From contig NZ_JAUFPN010000178.1 of NCBI RefSeq assembly GCF_030409335.1, positions 55,947 to 119,946 on the forward strand: DNA of 64,000 nucleotides. The letters run 5' to 3'. Position 1 is the stretch's first letter; the number at the start of each line of letters is the position of its first letter. The notes below the pieces were generated by a model. It ran no database searches and was not told where the DNA came from. It saw only the letters and a program-made list of their open reading frames with translations. Shown here piece by piece: positions 35,832 through 44,635 of the stretch. The translations under genes were made by a program, and so were the position numbers. The stretch is from Paeniroseomonas aquatica (lineage in GTDB: Bacteria; Pseudomonadota; Alphaproteobacteria; Acetobacterales; Acetobacteraceae).

Positions 35832-35922
35832 CGTGCCAGTCTATGCCTTGGACGGCGGCGCGTCACCTTGCGCCGCCGCAAGCCGGCGGGCACATGCGGG
35901 CAACATTCCGCGGAGCCTGCGC

Positions 35923-36813
35923 ATGCTGCCGAGCCACGGCCGATACGCCTATGCCCCCTGGCCCGGCCGGGCGCGCTACGCCTGGCCGGGCGGGGCGAAG
36001 CTCGCCGTCTACCTCGGGGTGAACCTCGAGCATTTCGCCTTCGGCGAGGGGCTCGGGGCCGAACTCGCACCCGGAGGGCCGCAGCCGGACGTGCTGAACT
36101 TCGCCTGGCGCGACTACGGCAACCGGGTCGGCGGCTGGCGGCTGCTCGAGCTGCTGGACCAGCTCGGGCTGCCGGCCACGGTGCTGCTGAACAGCGCGAT
36201 GTACGGCCATGCCCCGCAGCTGGTCACGGCCCACCGGGCCCGGGGCGACGAGATCGCCGGCCACGGCCGGACCAATTCCGAACGCCAGTCGGTGATGCCG
36301 GAAGCGGCGGAGCGGGCGCTGATCGCCGAGAGCACCGCCGCCATCCTGGCGCATGAGGGGGTGGCGCCGCGCGGCTGGCTCTCCCCCTGGATCGCCGAGA
36401 GCCGGGCGACGCCGGAGCTGCTGGCCAAGGCCGGCTACCGGTACACGCTGAACTGGTGCGCCGACGACCAGCCGATCTGGCTGGCGACGGAGGCGGGGCG
36501 GCTGCTCGCCATCCCCTATCCGCAGGAGGTGAACGACATCCCCGCGGTGGTGGCGCGGAAGGACGGCGCCGAGGCCTTCGCCGCCATGGTGCTGGCGGAT
36601 TTCGCGGAGCGGCTGGAACAGGTGGCCCGCGACGGCATCCCGCAGGTAATGGGGATCGCGCTGCACCCCTACATCATCGGCCAGCCCTACCGGCTGCGGG
36701 CGCTGCGCCGGGCGCTGGCGGCGATCGCCGCGCGGCGCGGCGAGGTCTGGATCACCACCGCCGGCGCCATCCACGACCACGTGACGGGCTTGCCGGAGGG
36801 GAGCATCCCCTGA
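35923..36813 (+). CDS. Polysaccharide deacetylase family protein (PuuE/allantoinase-like)
   Basis: A 296-aa NodB-type deacetylase-fold protein of the cytosolic PuuE-like branch: FAWRDYGNRVGGWRLLELLD, VLLNSAMYGHAP, GDEIAGHGRTNSERQ, RGWLSPWIAES and ALHPYIIGQPYR. Relatives are annotated as cofactor-independent allantoinase, peptidoglycan deacetylase or chitooligosaccharide deacetylase, so the substrate is open. No signal peptide. The ATG at 35923 gives the family length; the longer open phase upstream is antisense to cydD. It converges on the TRAP receptor gene. Confidence 0.84.
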   Translation: MLPSHGRYAYAPWPGRARYAWPGGAKLAVYLGVNLEHFAFGEGLGAELAPGGPQPDVLNFAWRDYGNRVGGWRLLELLDQLGLPATVLLNSAMYGHAPQLVTAHRARGDEIAGHGRTNSERQSVMPEAAERALIAESTAAILAHEGVAPRGWLSPWIAESRATPELLAKAGYRYTLNWCADDQPIWLATEAGRLLAIPYPQEVNDIPAVVARKDGAEAFAAMVLADFAERLEQVARDGIPQVMGIALHPYIIGQPYRLRALRRALAAIAARRGEVWITTAGAIHDHVTGLPEGSIP

Positions 36814-36828
36814 AGCCCGCCGCCCCGG

Positions 36829-37806
36829 TCAGCGCAGCAGCGCGCGGTAGCGCTCCAGCATGGCGCGGCCCTCGGGGCCGGCCTTGGCGACCCATTCCTC
36901 CTCCTGCCGGACGCCGATGCCGCGGAGGCCGGTCATCAGCGCCTCGCTCGGCTCCGGCGTCAGCATGCCCTGCGCCTGCAGCCGGGCGGTCATCACCTGC
37001 TCCGAGGCCTCGGAGGCCTCCCAGCCGCGGGTCGTGGCGCGGTCGGCCGCGGCCATGATGGCGGCCTGGGTCGGGGCGTCGAGCGACCGCAGCGCCCGGG
37101 TATTCGCCACCACCACGTTGCGCGTCAGGGTGAAGCCGATGTTGTAGAAATACCGCGAATAGTCCCAGGCGGCGCTGTCGACGCCGGTCTGGGCGCTGGT
37201 GATCATCGCGTTGATGATGCCGGTGGCGAAGGCCTGGGGGATGTCGGCCGCCTGGACCAGCACCGGCGTGGCGCCCAGCAGTTCCGCCATGCGGGCGAGG
37301 ACCGGGGTCTGGGCCCGGAAGCGGCTGCCCTTCAGGTCCTCGGCGCTGCGCAGCTCGGTGCGGCTATAGAGGCCCTGGCTGGGCCAGGGGACCATGTACA
37401 GCGCGGTCAGCCCCTGGCGTTCCAGCCGGGCGCGCACCGCCGGCTCCATCGCCTGGCCGAGGGCGCGGCCCTGGGCCCAGGTGGTCGCCAGGAAGGGCAG
37501 GTAGTCGACCTCGTAGATCGGATCCTCGTTGCCATGGGCGCCGAGCAGGAATTCGCCGAGCTGGACCTGGCCGGTCTGCACCCCCCGCTTGATCTGCGGC
37601 AGCGGCATCAGCGCGGCATTGGCATGGAGCTGCACCGCGAGCTTGCCCGGCGCCGCCGCCTCGATGTCGGCGAGGAAGGCGCGGATGGTCTGGGTGTGGA
37701 AATTGGCCTCCGGGTAGGCGGTGGCCATGACCCAGCGGGTCTGGGCAATGGCGGGGGTGGCGAGCGTGACGAGCGCGGCGAGGGCCGCGGTGATGATGCG
37801 GTGCAT
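36829..37806 (-). CDS. TRAP transporter solute receptor, DctP family
   Basis: A 325-aa periplasmic binding protein with a signal peptide cleaving after AIA. DctP-family marks: FHTQTIRAFLADIEAAAPGKL, AALMPLPQIKRGVQTGQVQLGEF, GLYSRTELRSAEDLKGSRFR and QAFATGIINAMITS. The conserved Arg of FRAQTP normally pairs with a substrate carboxylate, so an organic acid is likely. The membrane partners DctQ/DctM are not in the window, making this an orphan receptor. It has 107 bases between its start and the RES gene stop. Confidence 0.88.
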   Translation of the reverse strand: MHRIITAALAALVTLATPAIAQTRWVMATAYPEANFHTQTIRAFLADIEAAAPGKLAVQLHANAALMPLPQIKRGVQTGQVQLGEFLLGAHGNEDPIYEVDYLPFLATTWAQGRALGQAMEPAVRARLERQGLTALYMVPWPSQGLYSRTELRSAEDLKGSRFRAQTPVLARMAELLGATPVLVQAADIPQAFATGIINAMITSAQTGVDSAAWDYSRYFYNIGFTLTRNVVVANTRALRSLDAPTQAAIMAAADRATTRGWEASEASEQVMTARLQAQGMLTPEPSEALMTGLRGIGVRQEEEWVAKAGPEGRAMLERYRALLR

Positions 37807-37913
37807 GCCGCTCCTCCGGATGGTGGTGGTGGCCGTGGAGGGCGGGCGTTCGTCCCGGTCCTGTTATGGCAGGCGGCGGCCGGGCTTGGGAAGCGGCAGC
37901 GGCCAGGCCGCGC

Positions 37914-38414
37914 TCAGGCCGGCGGATGCAGCCGTGGGTCGAGCGCGAAGCGTTCCTGGGCCCGCAGCGCATGGCGGCCGGCGGCGGCGAGGAAGACCAG
38001 GTTCCAGCTATGGGAGGAGATGACGCTCGGGACCAGGGCGCAGCCATGCCGGGCCAGCAGTTCGTCGCCGAAGGCCTGCTGCCCGGCCGAGGGGATGCCG
38101 GGATGCAGCCAGTGCGGGTTGGGCACCGCCTCGGGGCGCAGCACGTGCACCCGCCCCGGCTCGTCCAGCGTCAGCGCGGTCAGCACGTGCGGCACGGTAT
38201 CGAGCACCCGGAAGCCCTTGTGCACCGCCACCTCCAGGATCGCGGTCGCCGGGTCGAGGGCGCAGTAGACCGCCCGGACCCCGCGGCTGTTCCAGCGCCC
38301 GCCGGCCTGGAAGGCGCCCTCCCCGCTGTCCCAGCTCTCGGCGAAGCGGAGGGTGTCGAGCCGCCAGGCGACGAGGTCCGCCGGCCCGCCGAGGGCGGGC
38401 GGCAGCGGGGTCAT
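37914..38414 (-). CDS. RES-domain toxin (NAD+-degrading type)
   Basis: A 166-aa RES-family protein, the toxin half of a RES-Xre system. Known relatives degrade NAD+ (MbcT, Res) or ADP-ribosylate (ParT). Motifs: AWRLDTLRFAE, GGRWNSRGVRAVYCA (conserved Arg and Tyr), ATAILEVAVHKG (Glu) and SSHSWNLVFLA (Ser/Asn). All key positions appear intact, so activity is likely. The start at 38414 overlaps the antitoxin stop by four bases (ATGA), as expected for coupled synthesis with the antitoxin first. Confidence 0.88.
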   Translation of the reverse strand: MTPLPPALGGPADLVAWRLDTLRFAESWDSGEGAFQAGGRWNSRGVRAVYCALDPATAILEVAVHKGFRVLDTVPHVLTALTLDEPGRVHVLRPEAVPNPHWLHPGIPSAGQQAFGDELLARHGCALVPSVISSHSWNLVFLAAAGRHALRAQERFALDPRLHPPA

Positions 38415-38923
38415 GCGTAGACGCCGTACTCGAGGCGCTGGAGGAATTCCTCGACCAGCTGCAGCCCGGCCGGCGTCGCCAGCAGGTCCATCGGGCGGCG
38501 CTGGTCGAGCCCGATGGCCGGGCGCTCCAGCCATTCCTCGGCCGCCTGGCGGTCGCCGAAGACGCTGGTGGCGCGGGCCAGGATCTCGGCGAATTTCCAG
38601 GTCCGGCCGCTCTGGTCCGGGCTGAGCGGCCGGCCCGGCCGGTCCTTCCAGCGCTGGAAGGTCCGCAGGCTGATGCCCATGGCCTTCTCCAGGGATTCGG
38701 TGCGGTCCAGCACGATGAGGCTGTCGAGCAGATGCGCCAACGCCTGCCCGGGCAGCCCGGCCAGCAGCATCTCATGCGCCTCGAGCGTCGTGTGCAGCGG
38801 CCGGGCGAAGACCTCGTCGCCGCCGAGCAGGCCGGCGATGTCGTGGGGTGCCGTCGGCGCCATGCCCGCGGGTGCCATGCCCGCGGGTACCAGGGCGGCG
38901 GCTGCGGCGGGTGGGTGGTGCAT
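38411..38923 (-). CDS. Xre/MbcA/ParS-type antitoxin
   Basis: About 170 aa. An Xre-like DNA-binding half (LDSLIVLDRTESLEKAMGIS, LRTFQRWKDRP) is followed by the MbcA/ParS toxin-binding region (RTWKFAEILARATSVFG, AAEEWLERPAIGLD, PMDLLATPAGLQLVEEFL, GVYA end). It neutralises the RES toxin and usually represses its own promoter. The ATG at 38923 has AGGA six bases upstream; ATG 38938 and TTG 38959 are alternatives. The N-terminus is low-complexity and contains a tandem PAGMA repeat. Confidence 0.86.
   Translation of the reverse strand: MHHPPAAAAALVPAGMAPAGMAPTAPHDIAGLLGGDEVFARPLHTTLEAHEMLLAGLPGQALAHLLDSLIVLDRTESLEKAMGISLRTFQRWKDRPGRPLSPDQSGRTWKFAEILARATSVFGDRQAAEEWLERPAIGLDQRRPMDLLATPAGLQLVEEFLQRLEYGVYA
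38861..38890. repeat. 15-bp tandem repeat inside the antitoxin gene
   Basis: Two copies of a 15-base unit (CATGCCCGCGGGTGC, then the same with AC at the end) encode the repeated PAGMA in the antitoxin N-terminus. In-frame, so copy-number change would only alter the linker length. Confidence 0.7.
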
Positions 38924-38939
38924 GGAAGGTCCTGCCATC

Positions 38940-38978
38940 TGTCGCTGAATATATGACAAGTGGCGGCGAAAACTTCAA
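38940..38978 (-). promoter_or_regulatory. Candidate promoter/operator of the RES-Xre pair
   Basis: On the minus strand TTGAAG (38973-38978) and TATATT (38948-38953) resemble -35 and -10 boxes with a long 19-base spacer. A TGTC...GACA inverted repeat (38940-38943 and 38955-38958) brackets the -10 box, where an autorepressing Xre antitoxin would be expected to bind. The region is AT-rich compared with its surroundings. Confidence 0.4.
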
Positions 38979-39024
38979 GCAGGATCGGAGGCCGCCCCGG
39001 CCCCGGGGCGGCCCCCGCGCGCCC

Positions 39025-39780
39025 TCAGTGCATCACGTCGCCGCCGTTGGGCGAGAGCGTGGCCCCGACGTAGTAGTCCCCGCCCGGCCCGGCCAGCAGC
39101 AGCGCCGTCGCTGCGATCTCCTCCGGCCGGCCCAGCCGCCCGGCCAGGATGGTCCGCTCGATCATCGCCTTCCATTCCGGGCCGCGCGCCCGGGTCAGGT
39201 CGGTCTCGATCGGCCCGGGGGCGATGGCATTCACCTGGATGCCCTTCGGCGCCGCCTCCCAGGCGAGATTCCGGGTGAAGCCGATGATGGCGCCCTTGGC
39301 CGTGCCGTAGGGGGTGATGTCCGGCCCGCCCTTCAGCGCGAGCTGGCTGGCGAGGTTGATGATCTTGCCGCGGCCCCGCGCCACCATCCCGGCGTAGACC
39401 GCCTGGGCCATGAAGAACATGCCCTTCACATGGACGTCGATGACCCGGTCGTAGACTTCCTCGGTCACGCCCTCGAAGGGGCCGCGCAGGTTGATGCCGG
39501 CGTTGTTCACCAGGATGTCGCAGGGCCCGAGCGCCGCCTCGGCGGCCGCGGCGAAGGCCCGGGTCGCCGCCGGGTCGGCCACGTCGCATTCCGCGGCGAA
39601 GCCGTGCCGGCCGCGCGCCGTCACCGCCTGCACCAGCGTCGCCGCCCGCTCGGCATCGCCGAGGTGGCAGATCGCCACGTCGGCGCCGGCCTCGGCGAAG
39701 GCCAGGGCGATCGCCCGGCCGATCCCGCGGCTGCCGCCGGTGACCAGGGCGACCTTGCCCCGCAACATCCCTTCGCTCAT
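39025..39780 (-). CDS. SDR-family oxidoreductase (FabG-like)
   Basis: A 251-aa classical short-chain dehydrogenase: TGGSRGIGRAIALAFAEAG (cofactor motif TGxxxGIG), NNAGIN, NLASQ (Ser region) and YGTAK as the catalytic YxxxK, with the C-terminal VGATLSPNGGDVMH. The substrate is unknown. Its ATG overlaps the HutF stop by four bases (ATGA), tying it to histidine catabolism or simply to that transcript. It ends 101 bases before the RES-Xre antitoxin start, with a GC-rich spacer. Confidence 0.88.
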   Translation of the reverse strand: MSEGMLRGKVALVTGGSRGIGRAIALAFAEAGADVAICHLGDAERAATLVQAVTARGRHGFAAECDVADPAATRAFAAAAEAALGPCDILVNNAGINLRGPFEGVTEEVYDRVIDVHVKGMFFMAQAVYAGMVARGRGKIINLASQLALKGGPDITPYGTAKGAIIGFTRNLAWEAAPKGIQVNAIAPGPIETDLTRARGPEWKAMIERTILAGRLGRPEEIAATALLLAGPGGDYYVGATLSPNGGDVMH

Positions 39781-41147
39781 GCCAGCAGCCTCCGCATCAC
39801 CGCGGCGAATTCCTCGGCGATCTCGCGCCCGAGCAGGTGCCGCCCCGCCTCCACCACCGCCCGGCCGCCGGCGACGACGGTGCGGATGGGGTTGTGCTGG
39901 CCGGAGAAGACCCAGGCGTCCAGCAGGGTATCCCCGGAATGACCGGCCAGCGAGGGGTGCTCGGTGTCCAACTCCACCAGGTCGCAGCGCAGCCCGGGGG
40001 CGATCGCCCCGACCGGCCGGCCCATCGCCCGGGCGCCGCCGGCCAGCGCGGCCTCCAGCAGCCGCCGCCCGGGATGCGGCGAGGCCTCGGTCGCCGCGAC
40101 GGCGCGGGACTGCCGCAGCAGGCGCTGGCCGGTCTCGAGCAGCCGCAGCTCGTCCCGGGCCGCGGTGCCGACATGGCTATCGGTGCCGATGCCGAAGCGG
40201 CCGCCGGCGGCCAGGAATTCGGCCAGCGGGAAGACCCCGTCGCCGAGCGAGGCCTCGGTGGTGGGGCAGAGCCCGGCGACCGCCCCGGTCGCGGCCAGGG
40301 CGGCGGTCTCGGCCGCGGTCATGTGGGTGGCGTGCACCAGGCACCAGCGCGGCCCGACCGGCAGGTTGGCCAGCAGCCACTCGACCGGCCGGGCGCCGGT
40401 GGCGGCCAGGCATTCCGCCACCTCGCGCGGCTGCTCCGCGACATGGATGTGCAGCGGCCCGTCCTCCCCGGCCAGCGCCGCCAGCATCGCCGGGGTGACC
40501 GCGCGCAGGCTGTGCGGGGCGATACCGACGGCGGCCTGGGGATCCCCCGCCACCGCCGCCCGCGCCGTGGCGACGATCCGGAGGTACGGGTCGAGGTCGT
40601 TCAGGAAGCGCCGCTGCCCCGCCGCCGGGGCCAGGCCGAAGATGCCGCCGTGGCGGTACAGCACCGGCAGCAGGGTGATGCCCATGCCGGTCCGCCGCGC
40701 CGCCGCGAGGTGCCGCAGCAGCAGCTCGGCCGGCTCGGCATAGGGCGTGCCGTCGGGGGCGTGGTGCAGGTAGTGGAACTCGGCGAGGCCGGTGAAGCCG
40801 CCTTCCAGCAGCTCGACGCAGAGCTGCGCCGCGACCGCCTCGACCTCGGCCGGGCCGAGCCGCGCGGCGAAGCGGTACATCACCTCCCGCCAGCTCCAGA
40901 AGCTGTCCTGCCCGGCCGGGCTGCGGCGTTCGGTGGCGCCGGCCATGGCGCGCTGGAAGGCGTGGGAGTGCAGGTTCGGCACCCCGGGGACGACGGCGCC
41001 GCGCAGCCGCCGGACCGGACCGCCGGCGGCGCCCGGGGCCATGCCGGGCCGGACGGCGGTGATCCAGCCGGCGGCATCGGCGGTGATCAGGACATCCGCG
41101 GCCCAGCCATCGGGCAGCAGGGCGGCGGGGGCGAGGAATGCGGGCAT
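39777..41147 (-). CDS. hutF: Formimidoylglutamate deiminase HutF
   Basis: A 456-aa amidohydrolase converting N-formimidoyl-L-glutamate to N-formyl-L-glutamate plus ammonia, the fourth step of the five-enzyme histidine pathway. Motifs: first metal motif NLHSHAFQRAMAG, then GFTGLAEFHYLHH, HIHVAEQPREVAE, LVHATHM and the metal aspartate in GIGTDSHVG. It is on the minus strand, opposite hutUHI. The next enzyme (formylglutamate deformylase HutG) is not seen in this window. It lies 56 bases downstream of the lipid kinase gene. Confidence 0.93.
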   Translation of the reverse strand: MPAFLAPAALLPDGWAADVLITADAAGWITAVRPGMAPGAAGGPVRRLRGAVVPGVPNLHSHAFQRAMAGATERRSPAGQDSFWSWREVMYRFAARLGPAEVEAVAAQLCVELLEGGFTGLAEFHYLHHAPDGTPYAEPAELLLRHLAAARRTGMGITLLPVLYRHGGIFGLAPAAGQRRFLNDLDPYLRIVATARAAVAGDPQAAVGIAPHSLRAVTPAMLAALAGEDGPLHIHVAEQPREVAECLAATGARPVEWLLANLPVGPRWCLVHATHMTAAETAALAATGAVAGLCPTTEASLGDGVFPLAEFLAAGGRFGIGTDSHVGTAARDELRLLETGQRLLRQSRAVAATEASPHPGRRLLEAALAGGARAMGRPVGAIAPGLRCDLVELDTEHPSLAGHSGDTLLDAWVFSGQHNPIRTVVAGGRAVVEAGRHLLGREIAEEFAAVMRRLLA

Positions 41148-41203
41148 GCCGCATCATGCCGGGGCCGGCGCCCCGGCGGAATGCCGGATGCGCCCGCCGC
41201 CGG

Positions 41204-42094
41204 TCAGGCCGCGGGCGGCGGGGCGAAGACCCGCAGCGCCGCCGGGTGCAGCCGGAACACCGCCGGGGTATGGGTGGTCAGCTCGCCATCGGTGTTCACC
41301 GCCCGCGGCCGCCGGGTGCGCAGCTCCAGCGCCGTGGTGCGGAAGGCCCGCACGTCCTTCCAGCGCCCCTGGGTGCCGCTGCGCAGCCAGGGCAGCAGCG
41401 CCACCAGCCGCCACCAGTGCTCGACCTCAAGGCTGTAGACGTCGAAGACCCCATCGTCCGGCCGGGCGTCCTCGGCCACCGTCATGCCGCCGCCGTGGTG
41501 CTTGCCGTTGCCGACCGAGACCTGGATGGTCCTGATCCGCTTCACCTGGCCGTCGTGGATCAGCGTCGCGGTGAAGGGCCGGGCGCGGCGCAGCAGGCCG
41601 AAGGCGGCGATGGCGTAGCCGAGCTTGCCCCAGCGGCGCTTGGCCTCGGCCTTCATCTCCTTGGCCAGCTCGGCGCTGAAGCCGATGCTGGCGACGTTGA
41701 AATAGCGGTGGCCGTTCACCTCGCCGAGGTCGATCGGCCGCGCCGCCTCGGTGGCGATGACCTGCGCCGCCGCCTCCAGGTCGAGCGGGATGCCAAGGCT
41801 GCGGGCCAGGTCGTTGGCGGTGCCGAGCGGCAGGATGCCGAGCGGCAGGCCGACCTGCAGCAGCCCGGGGATGGCGCCGTTCAGGGTGCCGTCGCCGCCG
41901 CCGACCACCACCCGGTCGACGTCGCCGCCGGCGGTGCCGGCCAGGATCGCCTCGGTGCAGGACATGCCCGCCGGCGCCTCGAATTCCGCGACCGTGAGGC
42001 CGGCCTCCACCAGGGCGGCGCGGGCCGCGGCGGCGGATTCGGCGCCGTTGCGGGCGTGGCGGTTGACGATCAGCAGGGCATGGCCGCCCGGCAT
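41204..42094 (-). CDS. Diacylglycerol/lipid kinase family protein (YegS/DgkB-like)
   Basis: A 296-aa lipid kinase with the nucleotide-binding signature VVGGGDGTLNGAI and PLGILPLGTANDLARSLG, followed by a beta-rich domain with VNTDGE near the end. It is predicted to phosphorylate a diacylglycerol-like lipid. I chose the ATG at 42094, which puts LLIVNRHARNG a few residues in, as in relatives; an in-frame ATG at 42151 would add 19 residues. It is divergent from a PAP2 phosphatase, a functionally opposite enzyme, which is a suggestive pairing. Confidence 0.86.
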   Translation of the reverse strand: MPGGHALLIVNRHARNGAESAAAARAALVEAGLTVAEFEAPAGMSCTEAILAGTAGGDVDRVVVGGGDGTLNGAIPGLLQVGLPLGILPLGTANDLARSLGIPLDLEAAAQVIATEAARPIDLGEVNGHRYFNVASIGFSAELAKEMKAEAKRRWGKLGYAIAAFGLLRRARPFTATLIHDGQVKRIRTIQVSVGNGKHHGGGMTVAEDARPDDGVFDVYSLEVEHWWRLVALLPWLRSGTQGRWKDVRAFRTTALELRTRRPRAVNTDGELTTHTPAVFRLHPAALRVFAPPPAA

Positions 42095-42207
42095 CGCCGC
42101 GGCTCTGGTCGCTTCGGAAATGGGTCGGCCCCCAACGGCTGTTGCGCGCATGCAACCGCCGAACCGCCCATGGGTTGCGCCCGGACCCGCAGGAGGATCG
42201 CCGCCGC

Positions 42208-42927
42208 ATGGACCGCACGCCCCTTCCCTTCCGGCCTCCCCTGCCCCGCCGCCTGCTGCGGCTGGCGGCGGGGCAGGCGGTGCCGCTGCTGGCGCTGGCG
42301 GTCTGCGCCGCCGGCCTGCTCGGCTTCGCCCTGCTGGCCGACATGCTGGAGGATGGCGAGCACCGCTTCGACGAGGCCCTGATGCTGGCGCTGCGCCAGC
42401 CGGGCGACGCGGCCCAGCCGATCGGCCCGCCCTGGCTGGCGCTTGCGATGCGGGACCTGACGGCGCTCGGCGGCATCCCGGTGCTCGGGCTGCTGTCCCT
42501 GGTCGCGCTGGGCTACCTGCTGCTGGCCCGGCAGGGCCGGGCGGCGCTGCTGCTGCTGGTCTCGCTGCCGGGCGGGCTGCTGCTGAACACCCTGCTGAAG
42601 CAGGGCTTCGACCGGCCGCGCCCGGCGCTGGTCGCGCATCTGGTCGACGTGCAGACGCTGAGCTTCCCGAGCGGCCATGCCATGCTCTCGGCGGTTGGCT
42701 ACCTGACGCTCGGCGCGCTGCTGGCCGGGGCGGCGGCGCAGCGGCGGCAGCAGGGCTACATCATGGGGGCCGCGGTGCTGCTGGTGCTGCTGATCGGCGC
42801 CAGCCGGGTCTACCTCGGGGTGCACTGGCCGACCGACGTGCTGGCCGGCTGGTGCCTCGGCGCCGCCTGGGCCATGGGCTGCTGGCTGGTGCTGCAGGTC
42901 TCCGGCTGGCGGCGTCGGGACCGATGA
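42208..42927 (+). CDS. PAP2-family lipid phosphatase
   Basis: A 239-aa integral membrane phosphatase with about six hydrophobic segments. The three PAP2 motifs are complete: KQGFDRPRP, PSGHAM and SRVYLGVHWPTDV. Likely substrates are phosphatidic acid or undecaprenyl pyrophosphate. The ATG at 42208 follows AGGAGG by 11 bases; an open extension to 42142 is arginine-rich and unlikely. It ends 31 bases before hutU, so the two could share a transcript, and is divergent from the lipid kinase. Confidence 0.88.
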   Translation: MDRTPLPFRPPLPRRLLRLAAGQAVPLLALAVCAAGLLGFALLADMLEDGEHRFDEALMLALRQPGDAAQPIGPPWLALAMRDLTALGGIPVLGLLSLVALGYLLLARQGRAALLLLVSLPGGLLLNTLLKQGFDRPRPALVAHLVDVQTLSFPSGHAMLSAVGYLTLGALLAGAAAQRRQQGYIMGAAVLLVLLIGASRVYLGVHWPTDVLAGWCLGAAWAMGCWLVLQVSGWRRRDR

Positions 42928-42958
42928 CGCGGGACGGCCGGCGCCGTAGTCTGCCGGC

Positions 42959-44635
42959 ATGACCCTCGCCCCGGACCGCTTCCGCAATGCCCCCGCCATC
43001 CGCGCGCCGCGCGGCCTCGGGAAATCCGCGCTCGCCTGGACCACCGAGGCGCCGCTCCGGATGCTGATGAACAACCTCGACGCCGAGGTGGCGGAAAAGC
43101 CCGGGGAGCTGGTGGTCTACGGCGGCATCGGCCGGGCGGCGCGGGACTGGGCCAGCTACGAGCGCATCGTCGAGACGCTCCGCCGGCTGCGCGAGGACCA
43201 GACCCTGCTGGTGCAGTCCGGCAAGCCGGTCGGCGTCTTCGAGACCCATGCCGACGCGCCGCGGGTGCTGATCGCCAATTCCAACCTCGTCCCCCGCTGG
43301 GCGAGCTGGGAGCATTTCTCCGAGCTCGATCGCCGCGGCCTGATGATGTACGGCCAGATGACCGCGGGGTCCTGGATCTACATCGGCTCCCAGGGGATCG
43401 TGCAGGGCACCTACGAGACCTTCGCCGAGTGCGGCCGGCAGCATTTCGGCGGCGACCTCGCCGGGCGCTGGATCCTGACCGGCGGGCTCGGCGGCATGGG
43501 CGGGGCGCAGCCGCTGGCCGGCGTCTTCGCCGGGGCCTGCGTCCTGGCGGTGGAGTGCCAGCCATCCAGCATCGAGAAGCGGCTGGAGACGAAGTACCTC
43601 GACCACAAGGCAGACGACCTGGATGCCGCCCTCGCCATGATCCGCCGCGCCTGCGACGAGCGCCGCGCCATCAGCGTCGGCCTGCTCGGCAACGCGGCGG
43701 AGGTCTTCCCCGAGCTGGTCCGCCGCGGCGTGGTGCCGGACATCGTCACCGACCAGACCAGCGCGCACGACCCGGCCAATGGCTACCTCCCCGCCGGCTG
43801 GACCCTGGCGAAATGGGCGGAGCTGCGGGAGCGCGACCCGGCCGCCGTCGCCGCCGCGGCCAAGCGCAGCATGGTGGCGCAGGTCCAGGCCATGCTGGAT
43901 TTCCAGGCCCGCGGCGCCCAGGTGGTCGACTACGGCAACAACATCCGGCAGATGGCCAAGGAGGAAGGCCTCACCGGTGCCTTCGGCTTCCCCGGCTTCG
44001 TCCCGGCCTATATCCGCCCGCTGTTCTGCCGCGGCATCGGCCCCTTCCGCTGGGCGGCGCTGAGCGGTGACCCCGAGGACATCTACCGGACCGACGCCAA
44101 GGTGCGCGAACTCATCCCCGACGACGCCCACCTGCACCGCTGGCTCGACATGGCCCGCGCCCGGATCAGCTTCCAGGGCCTGCCGGCGCGCATCTGCTGG
44201 GTCGGGCTCGGCGTCAGGGACAGGCTCGGCCTCGCCTTCAACGAGATGGTGGCGCGCGGCGAGATCGGCCCCATCGTCATCGGCCGCGACCACCTGGACA
44301 GCGGCAGCGTCGCCTCGCCGAACCGGGAGACCGAGGCGATGCGGGACGGCTCGGACGCCGTCTCCGACTGGCCCCTGCTCAACGCGTTGCTGAACACCGC
44401 GAGCGGGGCGACCTGGGTCTCGATCCACCACGGCGGCGGCGTCGGCATGGGCTTCTCCCAGCACGCGGGGATGGTCATCGTGGCCGACGGCACGCCGGAT
44501 GCCGCGCGGCGGCTCAGGCGTGTCCTGTGGAACGACCCGGCGACCGGGGTCATGCGCCACGCCGACGCCGGCTACGAGACGGCGATCGACTGCGCGCGGG
44601 AGCATGGGCTGGACCTGCCCATGATCGGCCGGTGA
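42959..44635 (+). CDS. hutU: Urocanate hydratase HutU
   Basis: A 558-aa NAD+-dependent enzyme converting urocanate to imidazolone propionate, step two of histidine degradation. It has the full family length. Clear marks are [14 protein letters not shown] near the N-terminus, [13 protein letters not shown], the NAD-binding [21 protein letters not shown] and the C-terminal [15 protein letters not shown]. The stop overlaps the hutH GTG start (GTGA). It is the first hut gene of the plus-strand set; no HutC-type repressor gene is adjacent. Confidence 0.97.
   Translation: MTLAPDRFRNAPAIRAPRGLGKSALAWTTEAPLRMLMNNLDAEVAEKPGELVVYGGIGRAARDWASYERIVETLRRLREDQTLLVQSGKPVGVFETHADAPRVLIANSNLVPRWASWEHFSELDRRGLMMYGQMTAGSWIYIGSQGIVQGTYETFAECGRQHFGGDLAGRWILTGGLGGMGGAQPLAGVFAGACVLAVECQPSSIEKRLETKYLDHKADDLDAALAMIRRACDERRAISVGLLGNAAEVFPELVRRGVVPDIVTDQTSAHDPANGYLPAGWTLAKWAELRERDPAAVAAAAKRSMVAQVQAMLDFQARGAQVVDYGNNIRQMAKEEGLTGAFGFPGFVPAYIRPLFCRGIGPFRWAALSGDPEDIYRTDAKVRELIPDDAHLHRWLDMARARISFQGLPARICWVGLGVRDRLGLAFNEMVARGEIGPIVIGRDHLDSGSVASPNRETEAMRDGSDAVSDWPLLNALLNTASGATWVSIHHGGGVGMGFSQHAGMVIVADGTPDAARRLRRVLWNDPATGVMRHADAGYETAIDCAREHGLDLPMIGR

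Noticed and set aside
32581..36356. Two plus-strand frames of 667 and 706 codons antisense to cydC and cydD
   Set aside because: Gln/Gly/Ala/Arg-rich shadows of the ATPase genes, without start signals or motifs.
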